Origin: Arthrobacter glacialis
GTDB taxonomy: Bacteria > Actinomycetota > Actinomycetes > Actinomycetales > Micrococcaceae
DNA length: 64,000 bases
Reading direction: 5' to 3'
Assembly: GCF_002909445.1 (NCBI RefSeq)
Contig: NZ_PPXC01000001.1
Location: 248,001-312,000, forward strand
The notes under the pieces were generated by a model, which ran no database searches, was not told the DNA's origin, and was given only the letters and a program-made list of their open reading frames with translations. Within the stretch, counting starts at the first letter, position 1. Every line of letters begins with the position of its first letter. This document shows positions 25,532 through 34,295 of the stretch, in pieces. The position numbers were made by a program, and so were the translations under genes.

Positions 25532-27340
25532 GTGCGCTCATTTCCTTATCCGGATGCCGGCAGTCCCGACCTCCGTTCACCCTCGCGGTTCCTGTGGTGG
25601 CTTGCCAAGGCCCAACGGGCAACCTTGCTTCTTGGCATCATCTACGGCTCCCTCTGGACGGTGTCCCAGGCGCTGATCCCGTATGTCCTGGGCCAGGCCA
25701 TTGACTTGGGCATTGTTGCCGGGAACTTCAGGGCACTTGCAGGATGGGTGGCCCTGCTCCTTGGTCTGACGCTCATCCAGGCGGTGACCTCAACGTTGCG
25801 GCACCGGGCGGCGGTGAGCAACTGGATGCAAGCCGCTTTCAGGTGCTCGCAGTTGATCGGCTACAAGGTCACCCGCAGCGGCGACGCCCTGCCGCAAAAA
25901 TTCTCTACCGGCGAGGTGGTCTCCACCTCCGCCTCCGATGCCATGCGCATCGGGGAAATCTTTGACGTCTCGGCCCGGCTGGCCGGTTCCATAGTGGGCT
26001 ACCTGCTGGTGGCGTTCCTGGTGTTTCAGTCCTCGTGGCAATTGGGCCTGGTGGTGCTTTTCGGCGTTCCCCTCTGCGGCGCCATGCTGTTGTTCGTGAT
26101 CCGGCCCCTGCAAAAACGGCAGAAGGACCAACGTGATGCCGCCGGAAAGATGACGGCCCTGGGAGCCGACACCGTGACCGGTTTGCGTGTGCTGCGCGGA
26201 ATTGGCGGGGAGCACATCTTCGTGGAGCGGTACCGGGAGCGCTCCCGGGAAACACAGCTGGCCGGGAACAAGGTGGCCTACTCCCTCGCCGACCTTGACG
26301 CAGCCCAGGTGCTGGTGGTGGGTGTCTTCAGCGTCGCCTTCACCTGGATTGGTGCCATGCAGGCACTGTCAGGCCAAATTGAGACCGGCCAGCTGGTGGC
26401 GCTGTACGGGTACGCCGTCTTCCTGGTCTCGCCCATCCGCACCGCCTCCGACGCCGTCTCGCGTTTCATCCGCGCAAACGTGGGGGCCCGGCGCATCATT
26501 GATGTTCTGGCCACGCCCTCTGCCGTGCACGACGGCGGCACAACAGTTGGCGCGCCCTCTGCGCCGAGCGCCTTGCTGGACAGCAGCTCAGGGGCGCTGA
26601 TCCAGCCTGGCCTGCTCACGGGCATCGTCTCGGCGGACCCGGCGGCGTCGGCGGAGCTTGCCCGCCGCCTTGGCCGCTTTGAAGATGCGGTGCTGCGCGA
26701 GGCCCAGGTGTTGTGGGGCGAGGCCGCCCTGCACCTGGTCCCGCTCGGTGATGTGCGCTCGCGCATTGTGGTTTCCGACGCCGAACCGCAACTGTTCACC
26801 GGCACCCTGCGTGAAGAGCTGGACCCGTCGGGGCGGCACAACGACGCCGGCATCATGGCGGCCATTGACGTGGCCAGCGCCGCCGACGTCTTTGACGGGC
26901 TGGAGCACGGCCTCGACGATGAAGTCACCGAGAAGGGCCGCGGCTTCTCCGGCGGTCAGCGTCAGCGCCTGGCCCTGGCCCGCGCCCTCCTGACCGGGGC
27001 CGAGGTGCTGGTGCTCATTGAACCGACCAGCGCGGTGGACGCGCACACGGAATCCCGGATTGCCACCGCACTGAAAACGGAGCGGCGCACGGAGGCCAAC
27101 ACCACCGTGGTGGTGACGGCCAGCCCGCTCATGCTCGGCGCCATGGACACGGTTTATTTCCTCGACAGCGAGGAGCGGCTGACCCAGGGGACACACCACC
27201 AACTTTTGGCGACGGTGCCGGACTACCGCAACGTGGTGATCCGCGGCGCCGGCATGGACGGCCATGCAGATCGCGGGCACGAACCGGACGGCCCCGCAGA
27301 TGACAACCACAGCACCTCGAGCAGCGAAGGGCAGCGCTAA
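25532..27340 (+). CDS. ABC exporter half-transporter with degenerate ATPase domain
   Basis: Protein of 602 residues: a six-helix exporter membrane domain (~1-320) fused to a nucleotide-binding domain. The ATPase domain is degraded. No Walker A P-loop is present where one is expected (~370), and in Walker B the magnesium-binding Asp is replaced (VLVLIEPTSAVDAHTES instead of LDEPT). The signature FSGGQRQRLALARALL is intact. It would therefore give its signature motif to the partner's P-loop, as in asymmetric heterodimeric exporters. The partner follows with a one-base overlap. The GTG start has AGAAGG six bases upstream. The C-terminal ~30 residues are low-complexity (His/Asp/Gly). The substrate is unknown. 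Confidence 0.85.
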   Translation: MRSFPYPDAGSPDLRSPSRFLWWLAKAQRATLLLGIIYGSLWTVSQALIPYVLGQAIDLGIVAGNFRALAGWVALLLGLTLIQAVTSTLRHRAAVSNWMQAAFRCSQLIGYKVTRSGDALPQKFSTGEVVSTSASDAMRIGEIFDVSARLAGSIVGYLLVAFLVFQSSWQLGLVVLFGVPLCGAMLLFVIRPLQKRQKDQRDAAGKMTALGADTVTGLRVLRGIGGEHIFVERYRERSRETQLAGNKVAYSLADLDAAQVLVVGVFSVAFTWIGAMQALSGQIETGQLVALYGYAVFLVSPIRTASDAVSRFIRANVGARRIIDVLATPSAVHDGGTTVGAPSAPSALLDSSSGALIQPGLLTGIVSADPAASAELARRLGRFEDAVLREAQVLWGEAALHLVPLGDVRSRIVVSDAEPQLFTGTLREELDPSGRHNDAGIMAAIDVASAADVFDGLEHGLDDEVTEKGRGFSGGQRQRLALARALLTGAEVLVLIEPTSAVDAHTESRIATALKTERRTEANTTVVVTASPLMLGAMDTVYFLDSEERLTQGTHHQLLATVPDYRNVVIRGAGMDGHADRGHEPDGPADDNHSTSSSEGQR

Positions 27341-29085
27341 TGGCTGAGAATAAACTTCCCGTAGCGGATTCGGCGCAGGTCAAGGCCGAAGGTGTCCGGC
27401 TCATGCGCCAGCACAGCAAGCCGCTGACAATGGTGGTGGGACTCTATGTCCTGGCTGCCATCGCGGGCCTGGCCGGCCCGTTCCTGCTGGGCCGGCTGGT
27501 GGACGCCATCACCGGCGGCACCACCGCCGGGTTTGTCACCAATGTTGCCCTGGCGCTGGCAGCCTTTGTGGTGGTGCAAACGTTCCTGGCGCGCTGGGCC
27601 CGGCGCAAGGGCATGGTGCTTGGCGAAAAAGTCTTTGCCCAGCTGCGCGAGGAATTCATGGAGCAGGTGACCTCGCTGCCGCTGTCCACGGTGGAAAAGG
27701 CCGGCACCGGCGACCTTGTCTCCCGCACCACCAACGACGTCGACGCCGTCTCCCACACCGTCAGGTTTGGCGTGCCGCAGGTGCTGGTTTCGGTGGCCAC
27801 CATTGCGCTGACAGTTGCCGCGGCAATCTTTACCAGCCCGCTGCTGGCGCTGGCCTTGCTGGTGGGTGCGCCCATGCTGATCCCCGTGACACGGTGGTAC
27901 CTCAAACGTGCCACCCCCGGCTACCTGCGCGAACGTGAAAGCTACGCTGTCCTCAACGGCGCCATCACCGAGACCATCGAGGGTGCCCGCACCGTTGATG
28001 CGTTGAGCCTGGGCCCGCACCGCCGGGGCCGGATCGACGCGGCACTGCGCCGTTGCTTTGACGTGGAAAAGTACACGCTGGGCCTGCGCACCGTGCTGTT
28101 CCCGGTGGCCGAATTTTCCTTCTGGCTTCCAGTGGCGGCTGTCCTGTTGTGGGGTGGCTGGCTTGCCTCCAACGGAACAGTGAGCGCCGGCATGGTGGCC
28201 ACCGTGGCACTGTACGCCATGCAGCTGATCGACCCCGTGGACACCTTGATCATGTGGATTGATGAAATCCAGGTGGGCGCGTCCTCGCTGGCCCGCATTG
28301 TGGGCATCCGCAACGTGGCCGGTGACAGGACAGCCACCGACGCCCATCCGGCGGATGAATCCCTGGTGGTGGATGAGGTTCGCTACGCCTACCGTGAGGG
28401 CCGCGACGTGCTCCACGGGATCGACCTGACGCTGGTTCCCGGGGAGCGCCTTGCCATGGTTGGCCCGTCCGGTGCCGGCAAGTCCACGCTGGGCCGCCTG
28501 ATTGCGGGCATCCACCCGCCCACGGCCGGTTCGGTCAAAGTGGGCGGGGTTCCGCTGGTTGACAGGCCGCTGGATGAGTTGCACCGAGAGGTGGCCCTGG
28601 TGACGCAGGAGCACCACATTTTTGTGGGAACCCTGGCGGACAATCTTCGCCTGGGCAAGGCCGGCGCTACAGACGCCGAGCTTGAAAAGGCCCTGGCCGA
28701 CGTCGGATCCCTGGGTTGGGTGCGCGCCCTGCCCCAGGGACTGGCCACGGAGGTGGGCTCGGGCGCCCACACCTTGACGCCGGGGCAGGCCCAGGAAATG
28801 GCGCTTGCCCGCCTGGTGCTGGCCGATCCGCACACGCTGGTGCTGGATGAGGCGACGTCGCTGATCGACCCGGCGGCGGCGCGCGAGCTGGAATTTTCGC
28901 TGAGCGCAGTGCTCAGCGGCCGGACGGTGGTGGCCATTGCGCACAGGCTGCACACCGCGCACGACGCCGACCGGGTGGCGGTGGTGGAAAAGGGGCGGAT
29001 CTCCGAGCTCGGATCCCATGACGAGCTGCTGGCCCAGGGTGGCGCCTATGCGGCCCTGTGGAATTCCTGGCGGCAGGACGCCTAG
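27340..29085 (+). CDS. ABC exporter half-transporter, ATP-binding partner
   Basis: Protein of 581 residues with an exporter membrane domain (~15-320) and an ATPase domain. The P-loop GPSGAGKST and Walker B LVLDEATS are intact, but the signature reads LTPGQAQEMALARL instead of LSGGQ. With the upstream subunit this makes one competent composite site (this P-loop and Walker B with the neighbour's SGGQ) and one dead site. Such heterodimers export drugs, peptides or lipids. The genes overlap by one base (TAATG), so subunits are probably made in equal amounts. Confidence 0.88.
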   Translation: MAENKLPVADSAQVKAEGVRLMRQHSKPLTMVVGLYVLAAIAGLAGPFLLGRLVDAITGGTTAGFVTNVALALAAFVVVQTFLARWARRKGMVLGEKVFAQLREEFMEQVTSLPLSTVEKAGTGDLVSRTTNDVDAVSHTVRFGVPQVLVSVATIALTVAAAIFTSPLLALALLVGAPMLIPVTRWYLKRATPGYLRERESYAVLNGAITETIEGARTVDALSLGPHRRGRIDAALRRCFDVEKYTLGLRTVLFPVAEFSFWLPVAAVLLWGGWLASNGTVSAGMVATVALYAMQLIDPVDTLIMWIDEIQVGASSLARIVGIRNVAGDRTATDAHPADESLVVDEVRYAYREGRDVLHGIDLTLVPGERLAMVGPSGAGKSTLGRLIAGIHPPTAGSVKVGGVPLVDRPLDELHREVALVTQEHHIFVGTLADNLRLGKAGATDAELEKALADVGSLGWVRALPQGLATEVGSGAHTLTPGQAQEMALARLVLADPHTLVLDEATSLIDPAAARELEFSLSAVLSGRTVVAIAHRLHTAHDADRVAVVEKGRISELGSHDELLAQGGAYAALWNSWRQDA

Positions 29086-29197
29086 ATCAGGCCCTACTGC
29101 CGCGTCCGAATTCGGCGTAACGTGGGCAGAGGGGGCGATTTGGACCGGACGGCCCGAACCGAAACCGGCTTGACCACTGGAGGAGCGTTCGAAAAAG

Positions 29198-29341
29198 ATG
29201 CCTGACAAACAGCCACACCACCACGAACACAAGAAGCTGGATAAGGGCCACGCCATCAAGGCCAAGCGTGCCCAGAAGAAGTCGCGCGGCGCCGCGGATG
29301 AGTCCGCCGATCCCGTTGCCCACATTGTCAAAAAGCGCTAG
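29198..29341 (+). CDS. Small basic histidine/lysine-rich protein (47 residues), function unknown
   Basis: The frame encodes 47 residues. It begins MPDKQPHHHEHKKLDKGHAI and continues with a Lys/Arg-rich segment (KAKRAQKKSRG) before ending in IVKKR. GGAGGAG lies 12 bases before the ATG, and a strong hairpin terminator starts 10 bases after the stop, so the frame has proper expression signals. Charge and composition suggest nucleic acid or ribosome binding, but that is inference. I believe similar tiny Lys-rich proteins occur in related actinobacteria, without a known role. Confidence 0.65.
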   Translation: MPDKQPHHHEHKKLDKGHAIKAKRAQKKSRGAADESADPVAHIVKKR

Positions 29342-29351
29342 CTCGGCAAGG

Positions 29352-29396
29352 CCCCCAGCCAGCTATATGCGTATGCATGGAATAGCTGGCTGGGGG
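29352..29396. terminator. Strong hairpin terminator after the small basic gene
   Basis: A 15-bp perfect stem (CCCCCAGCCAGCTAT with its complement) closes a 15-nt loop. It isolates the exporter/small-protein unit from the LLM oxidoreductase gene. Confidence 0.8.
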
Positions 29397-29413
29397 TCCG
29401 TGTTGTGACCAGT

Positions 29414-30460
29414 ATGGAAACGAACTTCAAAAAACGCATTGGATTCCTGTCCTTTGGCCACTACGGCAGAGGCCGTGGCTCACAAACCAACACGGCAGCA
29501 GATTCACTGCACCAGGCCATCGACCTGGCGGTTGCCGCGGAGGAGATGGGCATCGACGGGGCATTCTTTCGGGTGCACCACTTTGCCCGCCAGCAGGCAG
29601 CACCGTTCCCCTTGATGGCGGCCATTGCCGCGCGCACCAGCCGGATTGAGATCGGCACCGGCGTTATTGACATGCGCTATGAGAACCCGCTTTACATGGC
29701 CGAGCAGGCGGCCGCCACAGATTTGATCAGCGACGGCCGGCTGCAGATCGGTGTGAGTCGTGGTTCACCCGAGCCTGCCGCCAACGGCGCGGCTGACTTT
29801 GGGTATCACCCGCTCGACGGCGAGACCGGCGCCGACATGGCCCGGCGCCACACTGCAAGCTTCAGGCACGCCATTTCCGGTGCTGGCGTGGCCGAACCCG
29901 CCGAGCACGCCTCCATGGGTGGGGAACGGCTGCTGCGCATTGAGCCGCAGTCGCCGGGGCTTTCCCAGCGGATTTGGTGGGGTGCCGGATCTCGCGGCAC
30001 AGCCGTGTGGGCGGCTCAGCAGGGCGTGAACTTGATGAGTTCCACGCTGCTGACCGAGGATACCGGCGTTCCTTTCGACCAGCTCCAGGCCGAGCAGATT
30101 CAGCTTTTCCGTGATGAGTGGGCTGCGGCGGGGCATGACTTCACGCCGCGTGTTTCGGTCAGCCGCAGCGTCATTCCCGTGGTTGACGACGTCGACCAAA
30201 TGTACTTTGGGCTCCGCGCGCAGGCTGACAGCAAGGACCAGGTGGGCATCATTGACGGCCTGGTCTCGCGCTTTGGCAAGAGCTATATTGGCGATCCTGC
30301 CGCACTGGCACAGGAGTTGGCGGCCGACGCGGCAGTGCAGGCTGCAGACACCGTGATGCTGACAGTGCCCAACCAGCTTGGTGTTGCCTACAACACCAAA
30401 ATGTTGGAGAACATTGCCAAGTACATTGCCCCGGCCATTGGCTGGACGCCGAACCGCTGA
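29414..30460 (+). CDS. LLM class flavin-dependent oxidoreductase
   Basis: Protein of 348 residues of the luciferase-like monooxygenase TIM-barrel superfamily. Motifs include IGFLSFGHYG at the start, VHHFARQQAAPFPLMAAIAA, IEIGTGVIDMRYENPLYMAEQ and the flavin-site IGVSRGSPEP. Members use reduced FMN or F420. The sequence resembles the alkanal monooxygenase-like group rather than F420 enzymes, but this is not decisive. An upstream in-frame GTG (29405) is an alternative start. It sits between two terminators and is probably a single-gene unit. Confidence 0.85.
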   Translation: METNFKKRIGFLSFGHYGRGRGSQTNTAADSLHQAIDLAVAAEEMGIDGAFFRVHHFARQQAAPFPLMAAIAARTSRIEIGTGVIDMRYENPLYMAEQAAATDLISDGRLQIGVSRGSPEPAANGAADFGYHPLDGETGADMARRHTASFRHAISGAGVAEPAEHASMGGERLLRIEPQSPGLSQRIWWGAGSRGTAVWAAQQGVNLMSSTLLTEDTGVPFDQLQAEQIQLFRDEWAAAGHDFTPRVSVSRSVIPVVDDVDQMYFGLRAQADSKDQVGIIDGLVSRFGKSYIGDPAALAQELAADAAVQAADTVMLTVPNQLGVAYNTKMLENIAKYIAPAIGWTPNR

Positions 30461-30474
30461 TCGACCGGGCTGAT

Positions 30475-30858
30475 TTAGTGGTCCCCGCGCAGCCGGTCCA
30501 TCTCCCGGCGGTCTTTCTTGGTGGGTCGGCCTGTGCCGCGGTCGCGCTGTGGCAGGCCAAGGGCCGGCAGGACGGGTCGCGGGGGAGTGTGGTCGGTGAA
30601 GCAGTGTGAGGCGGCCTCGGCACCAACGCGCTTGTTGATGAGCTGGCGGACTTCCAGAATCCTGTCATAGCCGGGCTGACGGACCCGGACGGTATCCCCG
30701 GGCACCACCGTGTGCGAGGCCTTGGCGTTGACATCGTTAAGTTTCACGTGGCCCGCGCGGCAGGCGGCCGTGGCCATCGAACGCGTCTTGTAGGCCCTGA
30801 TGGCCCACAACCACGCATCAATGCGGACGGAGGCCCGGACAGTTTTTGGAATGCTCAT
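30475..30858 (-). CDS. S4-domain RNA-binding protein (Hsp15/RlbA-like)
   Basis: Protein of 127 residues. The S4 RNA-binding fold covers residues ~8-70 (VRIDAWLWAIRAYKTRSMA, then CRAGHVKLND and VVPGDTVRVR). Hsp15-type proteins bind free 50S subunits carrying a stalled nascent chain and free the peptidyl-tRNA for recycling. The C-terminal tail (RPTKKDRREMDRLRGDH) is basic, as in the family. ATGs at 30858 and 30870 are both possible; the second is better placed relative to a GAGTGG site. Convergent with the LLM oxidoreductase gene, 14 bases apart. Confidence 0.88.
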   Translation of the reverse strand: MSIPKTVRASVRIDAWLWAIRAYKTRSMATAACRAGHVKLNDVNAKASHTVVPGDTVRVRQPGYDRILEVRQLINKRVGAEAASHCFTDHTPPRPVLPALGLPQRDRGTGRPTKKDRREMDRLRGDH

Positions 30859-30909
30859 GATGGAATCCACTCTAGCGCCGGACGGCGAGTCAGACGGAAT
30901 GCGCCGGGG

Positions 30910-30978
30910 GCCTGCCGAACGGGCAGTAGTTGTTGATGTTCCTTGGAAACATCAACAACTACTGCCCGTTCGCGAGGC
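30910..30978. repeat. Family A intergenic palindrome, copy 2
   Basis: Arms beginning GAACGGGCAGTAGTTGTTG (left, from 30917) pair with their complement ending at 30971, with outer GCCT/AGGC pairs. Compared with the other copies the fifth base of the G-run is C, and the opposite arm carries the matching G (CTGCCC instead of CTCCCC), a compensatory change. It lies 3' of the minus-strand isomerase gene (ends 30997) and upstream of the S4 gene. Confidence 0.85.
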
Positions 30979-30996
30979 AAGCTCGGTATGTGGGGC

Positions 30997-31998
30997 TCAG
31001 TCCTGGTTGCTGAACGCAGCGTCGAAGGACAGGGCCGACGGGGCAAAGTCGAACTTCTTCAGCGCAGCCAGCGCCTCGGGCGCCCCCTGGAGCCTGTCCA
31101 TGCCCGCGTCCTCCCACTCGATGGAGATGGGGCCGTCATAACCAATGGCGGTCAAGGCGCGGAAGGATGATTCCCAGGGCACATCGCCGCGTCCGGCCGA
31201 GACAAAGTCCCAGCCGCGGCGCGGATCGCCCCACGGCAGGTGGGAACCCATCACGGTGTTCCGGCCCGTGGGGCGCAGCTTCGTGTCCTTGCAGTCAACG
31301 TGGTAGATCCGGTCCTTGAAGTCCCAGATGAAGGAGACCGGGTCGATCCCCTGCCACATGAAGTGGGAGGGGTCCCAGTTCAGCCCAAACGCCGGACGGT
31401 GGCCGATGGCCTCGAGCGTCCGCACCGTGGTCCAGTAGTCATAGGCGATTTCGGAGGGGTGCACCTCGTGGGCGAAGCGCACACCGCATTCGTCAAAGAC
31501 GTCAAGGATGGGGTTCCAGCGGTCGGCGAAGTCCTGGTAGCCGGCCTCGATCACCGATTCCGGAACGGGTGGGAACATGGCAACGTACTGCCAAATGGAG
31601 GAGCCCGTGAAGCCCACAACGGTGTTGACGCCCAGAGCCTGAGCCAAACGCGCCGTGAGTTTCATTTCCTCGGCGGCACGCTGGCGCACGCCCTCGGGAT
31701 CGCCGTCGCCCCACACCTTGGTGCCAACAATGGCCTGGTGCCGGAAATCGATGGGGTCATCGCACACGGCCTGGCCCTTGAGGTGGTTGGAGATGGCCCA
31801 CACCTTCAAGCCATAACGTTCCAACAGGGCCAACTTGCCGGAGACGTAGCCGGGCTCGTCCCAACGCCACGGGTCAAGATGGTCACCGGAGCACGCGATT
31901 TCCAGGCCGTCATAGCCCCACTCGGAGGCCAGGCGCGCCACGTCTTCCAGGGGGAGATCGGCCCACTGGCCGGTGAATAAGGTGTAAGGGCGGGGCAT
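30997..31998 (-). CDS. Sugar phosphate isomerase/epimerase family protein
   Basis: Protein of 333 residues with the AP-endonuclease-2-like TIM barrel. The four metal ligands are visible in order: Glu in [14 protein letters not shown], Asp in [11 protein letters not shown], His in YHVDCKDT and Glu in SIEWEDAGM. Family members isomerise or epimerise sugars or cleave keto-glycosides. It is the last gene of a four-gene minus-strand operon; its start lies 4 bases after the preceding stop. Pairing with Gfo/Idh dehydrogenases suggests work on an oxidised sugar, for example a 3-keto-sugar; this is inference. AGGACTAACACC precedes the ATG. Confidence 0.87.
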   Translation of the reverse strand: MPRPYTLFTGQWADLPLEDVARLASEWGYDGLEIACSGDHLDPWRWDEPGYVSGKLALLERYGLKVWAISNHLKGQAVCDDPIDFRHQAIVGTKVWGDGDPEGVRQRAAEEMKLTARLAQALGVNTVVGFTGSSIWQYVAMFPPVPESVIEAGYQDFADRWNPILDVFDECGVRFAHEVHPSEIAYDYWTTVRTLEAIGHRPAFGLNWDPSHFMWQGIDPVSFIWDFKDRIYHVDCKDTKLRPTGRNTVMGSHLPWGDPRRGWDFVSAGRGDVPWESSFRALTAIGYDGPISIEWEDAGMDRLQGAPEALAALKKFDFAPSALSFDAAFSNQD

Positions 31999-32002
31999 GG
32001 TG

Positions 32003-33172
32003 TTAGTCCTTTGAGACGAGTTGGGGTGCGGCGGTGGGAACTGTGGCGCCGCCAGCTGCCGAGGAGGCTTCAATGGCGGCGAGAACACGTTGCACGCCCA
32101 AACCTTCCTCGAACGACGGCGACGGGTCAGTGCCGTTGGCAATGTTCAGCAGGAAGTCACGGATCTGATGGGTAAAACTGTGCTCCCAGCCAATCACATG
32201 CCCCTGCGGCCACCAGCCGGAAATGTAGGGGTGTTCGGGTTCAGTGACCAAAATGCGCCGGAATCCTTGAACCTCAACGGGGTCGGTGCCGTTGAGGAAG
32301 TACAGCTCGTTGGGGTTCTCCAGATTAAACGTAATTGACCCGGCTGTGCCATAAACTTCCAGGCGCAGCGCATTCTTTTGCCCCAGCGCCACGCGCGAAA
32401 CGTCCACACTGGCCACGGCGCCGCCGTCCATGGTCAACGTGGCCCAAGCTGCGTCGTCGACAGTTACTTGCTCGGGGCCATCAGGGCCGGGGCGCTCGGT
32501 GACAAAGGTGTGCAGCCGGCCAGAGACGTCGGCCACGGTGTCATTGAGCAAATATTGCACCTGATCCACCGCATGCGAGGCGATGTCGCCCAGCGCACCT
32601 GAACCAGCGGTTTCCTTGCGCAGCCGCCAGGTCATGGGGGCTGAGTCGTCAACCAGCCAGTCCTGCAGGTACGACGCGCGGATCTGGCGAACGGTGCCCA
32701 GCTCGCCGGCGGCGATGAGCTTCCGTGCCAGGGCCAGAGCAGGCACCCGGCGGTAATTGAAGCCAACCATTGACCGCACGCCAACGGAGCGGGCCGCCTG
32801 TGCCGCCGCCACCATGGCCAAAGATTCGGCCATGGAATTGGCCAGCGGCTTTTCCACCAGGACATGCTTGCCCGCGGCAAGTGCCGCCGTCGCAATCTCA
32901 GCGTGCAGCCAGCCCGGGGCACAAATGTCAACAATGTCTATGTCATCGCGGGCAATGACCTCCCGCCAGTCCGTGGCGGATTCGCTCCAGCCGTACTTGT
33001 GCGCGGCTGCGGCCACGGCGGCCGCATCGCGTCCCACCAAGACTTTTTGTTCAAAGTTGGGGACGTCAAAGTGATTGGCCACTGTGCGCCAGGCGTTGGA
33101 GTGTGCCTGGCCCATAAACGCATAGCCAATCGCGGCAACACCCAAGGTGCGGGAGGTCTGGAGGGAGGTCAT
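32003..33172 (-). CDS. Gfo/Idh/MocA family oxidoreductase
   Basis: Protein of 389 residues. The Rossmann motif [17 protein letters not shown] (~13-29) is a variant of GxGxxG with a GQAHSNAW signature seen in myo-inositol/keto-sugar dehydrogenase-like members. EKPLA (~105) and [15 protein letters not shown] (~205) provide the catalytic Lys and His. The GTCATG start at 33172 has GGAGGGAGG-like pyrimidine/purine context on the minus strand (CCTCCCTCC upstream complement is not optimal), but conserved sequence starts here. It is the third gene of the operon and probably oxidises or reduces a sugar carbonyl with NAD(P). Confidence 0.87.
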   Translation of the reverse strand: MTSLQTSRTLGVAAIGYAFMGQAHSNAWRTVANHFDVPNFEQKVLVGRDAAAVAAAAHKYGWSESATDWREVIARDDIDIVDICAPGWLHAEIATAALAAGKHVLVEKPLANSMAESLAMVAAAQAARSVGVRSMVGFNYRRVPALALARKLIAAGELGTVRQIRASYLQDWLVDDSAPMTWRLRKETAGSGALGDIASHAVDQVQYLLNDTVADVSGRLHTFVTERPGPDGPEQVTVDDAAWATLTMDGGAVASVDVSRVALGQKNALRLEVYGTAGSITFNLENPNELYFLNGTDPVEVQGFRRILVTEPEHPYISGWWPQGHVIGWEHSFTHQIRDFLLNIANGTDPSPSFEEGLGVQRVLAAIEASSAAGGATVPTAAPQLVSKD

Positions 33173-33183
33173 GTCAGCGATTC

Positions 33184-34290
33184 CTAGAGGGTTGCTTCGG
33201 TGGGGTTCCAGTCCGCGGGCAGTGCCGGGGAAGCTGGTGCAGTGCTCTGGACGGAGACGAATTCGCCGCTTTCCACGGACTCGGCGATGGAGACCATTGC
33301 ATCGAGCACGTGGTACGCCAGTTCGCCCGGCACCCGGTGGGGGACGCCTGCGCGGATGGAACGGGCCATGTCCAGCACTCCCATGCCGCGGCCTTGGGCG
33401 GGTCCCTCGGCGGCGATGGTGGTCCACTCGTCCTCGCCGCGCTGGCACAGCTGAATCTCGCCGTCGAAGTTGTTGGGGTCGGGCAATGAGATGGTGCCCT
33501 CGGTGCCGGTGATTTCCACAAAGCCCGTGCGCGCCTTGGGAGATTCGAAGCTGTACACGCTGTGCGAGGAAGCGCCGGATTCAAACTGGGCGATGGCGCT
33601 GACATGGGTGGGCACCTCGACGTCGAACACCTCGCCTTCCTTGGGACCTGAACCAACTGTCCGGGTGGAGAAGGCGGTACTTCCGACGGCGGCCACCTTG
33701 GCGATGGGGCCAAAGGTCTGGATGAGTGCGGTCAGGTAGTACGGGGCCATATCAAACAAGGGCCCGGCACCTGTCTGGAACAAGAAGGCCGGATTCGGGT
33801 GCCAGGATTCCGGCCCGGGGGACTGGAACATGGTCAGTGCCGTCAACGGCGTGCCAATGGCTCCGGAATCGATGAGGCGGCGGGCCGTTTGCAGGCCAGC
33901 GCCAAGGAAGGTGTCCGGGGCGCAACCGAGGCGCATCCCTGCAGCCTGGGCCTCCTTCAACAGGCCCAGCCCGCTGTCGCGATCCAGTGAGAACGGCTTT
34001 TCCGTCCATACATGCTTGCCAGCCCGTACTGCTGCCGTGGCAACCTCAACGTGGGCTGCCGGGATGGTCAGGTTCACCACGATCTCAACGTCCGGGTGGT
34101 TCAAGGCAACGTCAACGCTGCCGGAAGTTTCAATGCCGTATTCTGCGGCACGTGCGGCGGCGGCCTCTTCGAAGAGGTCAGCCACCACGAGTACCTTGAT
34201 GTCGGGAAAGGTGGTGAGATTATCCAGGTATTGCTTGCTGATGTTGCCAGCGCCGATTACGGCGACGCCAACGGGTCCTGTTGTTGCCAT
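33184..34290 (-). CDS. Gfo/Idh/MocA family oxidoreductase
   Basis: Protein of 368 residues. Rossmann loop VAVIGAGNISKQYLDNL (~8-24), WTEKPFS (~95) and the late GPLFDMAPYYLTALI helix are visible; Tyr replaces the common catalytic His at the end of this helix (DMAPYY instead of DxxxH), a pattern seen in some subfamilies. It is the second gene of the operon and is not closely similar to the third, so the two dehydrogenases probably act on different intermediates or form a pair of oxidation and reduction steps. Confidence 0.87.
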   Translation of the reverse strand: MATTGPVGVAVIGAGNISKQYLDNLTTFPDIKVLVVADLFEEAAAARAAEYGIETSGSVDVALNHPDVEIVVNLTIPAAHVEVATAAVRAGKHVWTEKPFSLDRDSGLGLLKEAQAAGMRLGCAPDTFLGAGLQTARRLIDSGAIGTPLTALTMFQSPGPESWHPNPAFLFQTGAGPLFDMAPYYLTALIQTFGPIAKVAAVGSTAFSTRTVGSGPKEGEVFDVEVPTHVSAIAQFESGASSHSVYSFESPKARTGFVEITGTEGTISLPDPNNFDGEIQLCQRGEDEWTTIAAEGPAQGRGMGVLDMARSIRAGVPHRVPGELAYHVLDAMVSIAESVESGEFVSVQSTAPASPALPADWNPTEATL

Positions 34291-34295
34291 GAGGA

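Noticed and set aside
27337-29331. A 664-codon minus-strand frame opposite the ABC exporter partner
   Set aside because: Its sequence is low-complexity His/Gln/Gly/Arg typical of antisense translation, and the plus-strand gene has clear P-loop and Walker B motifs.
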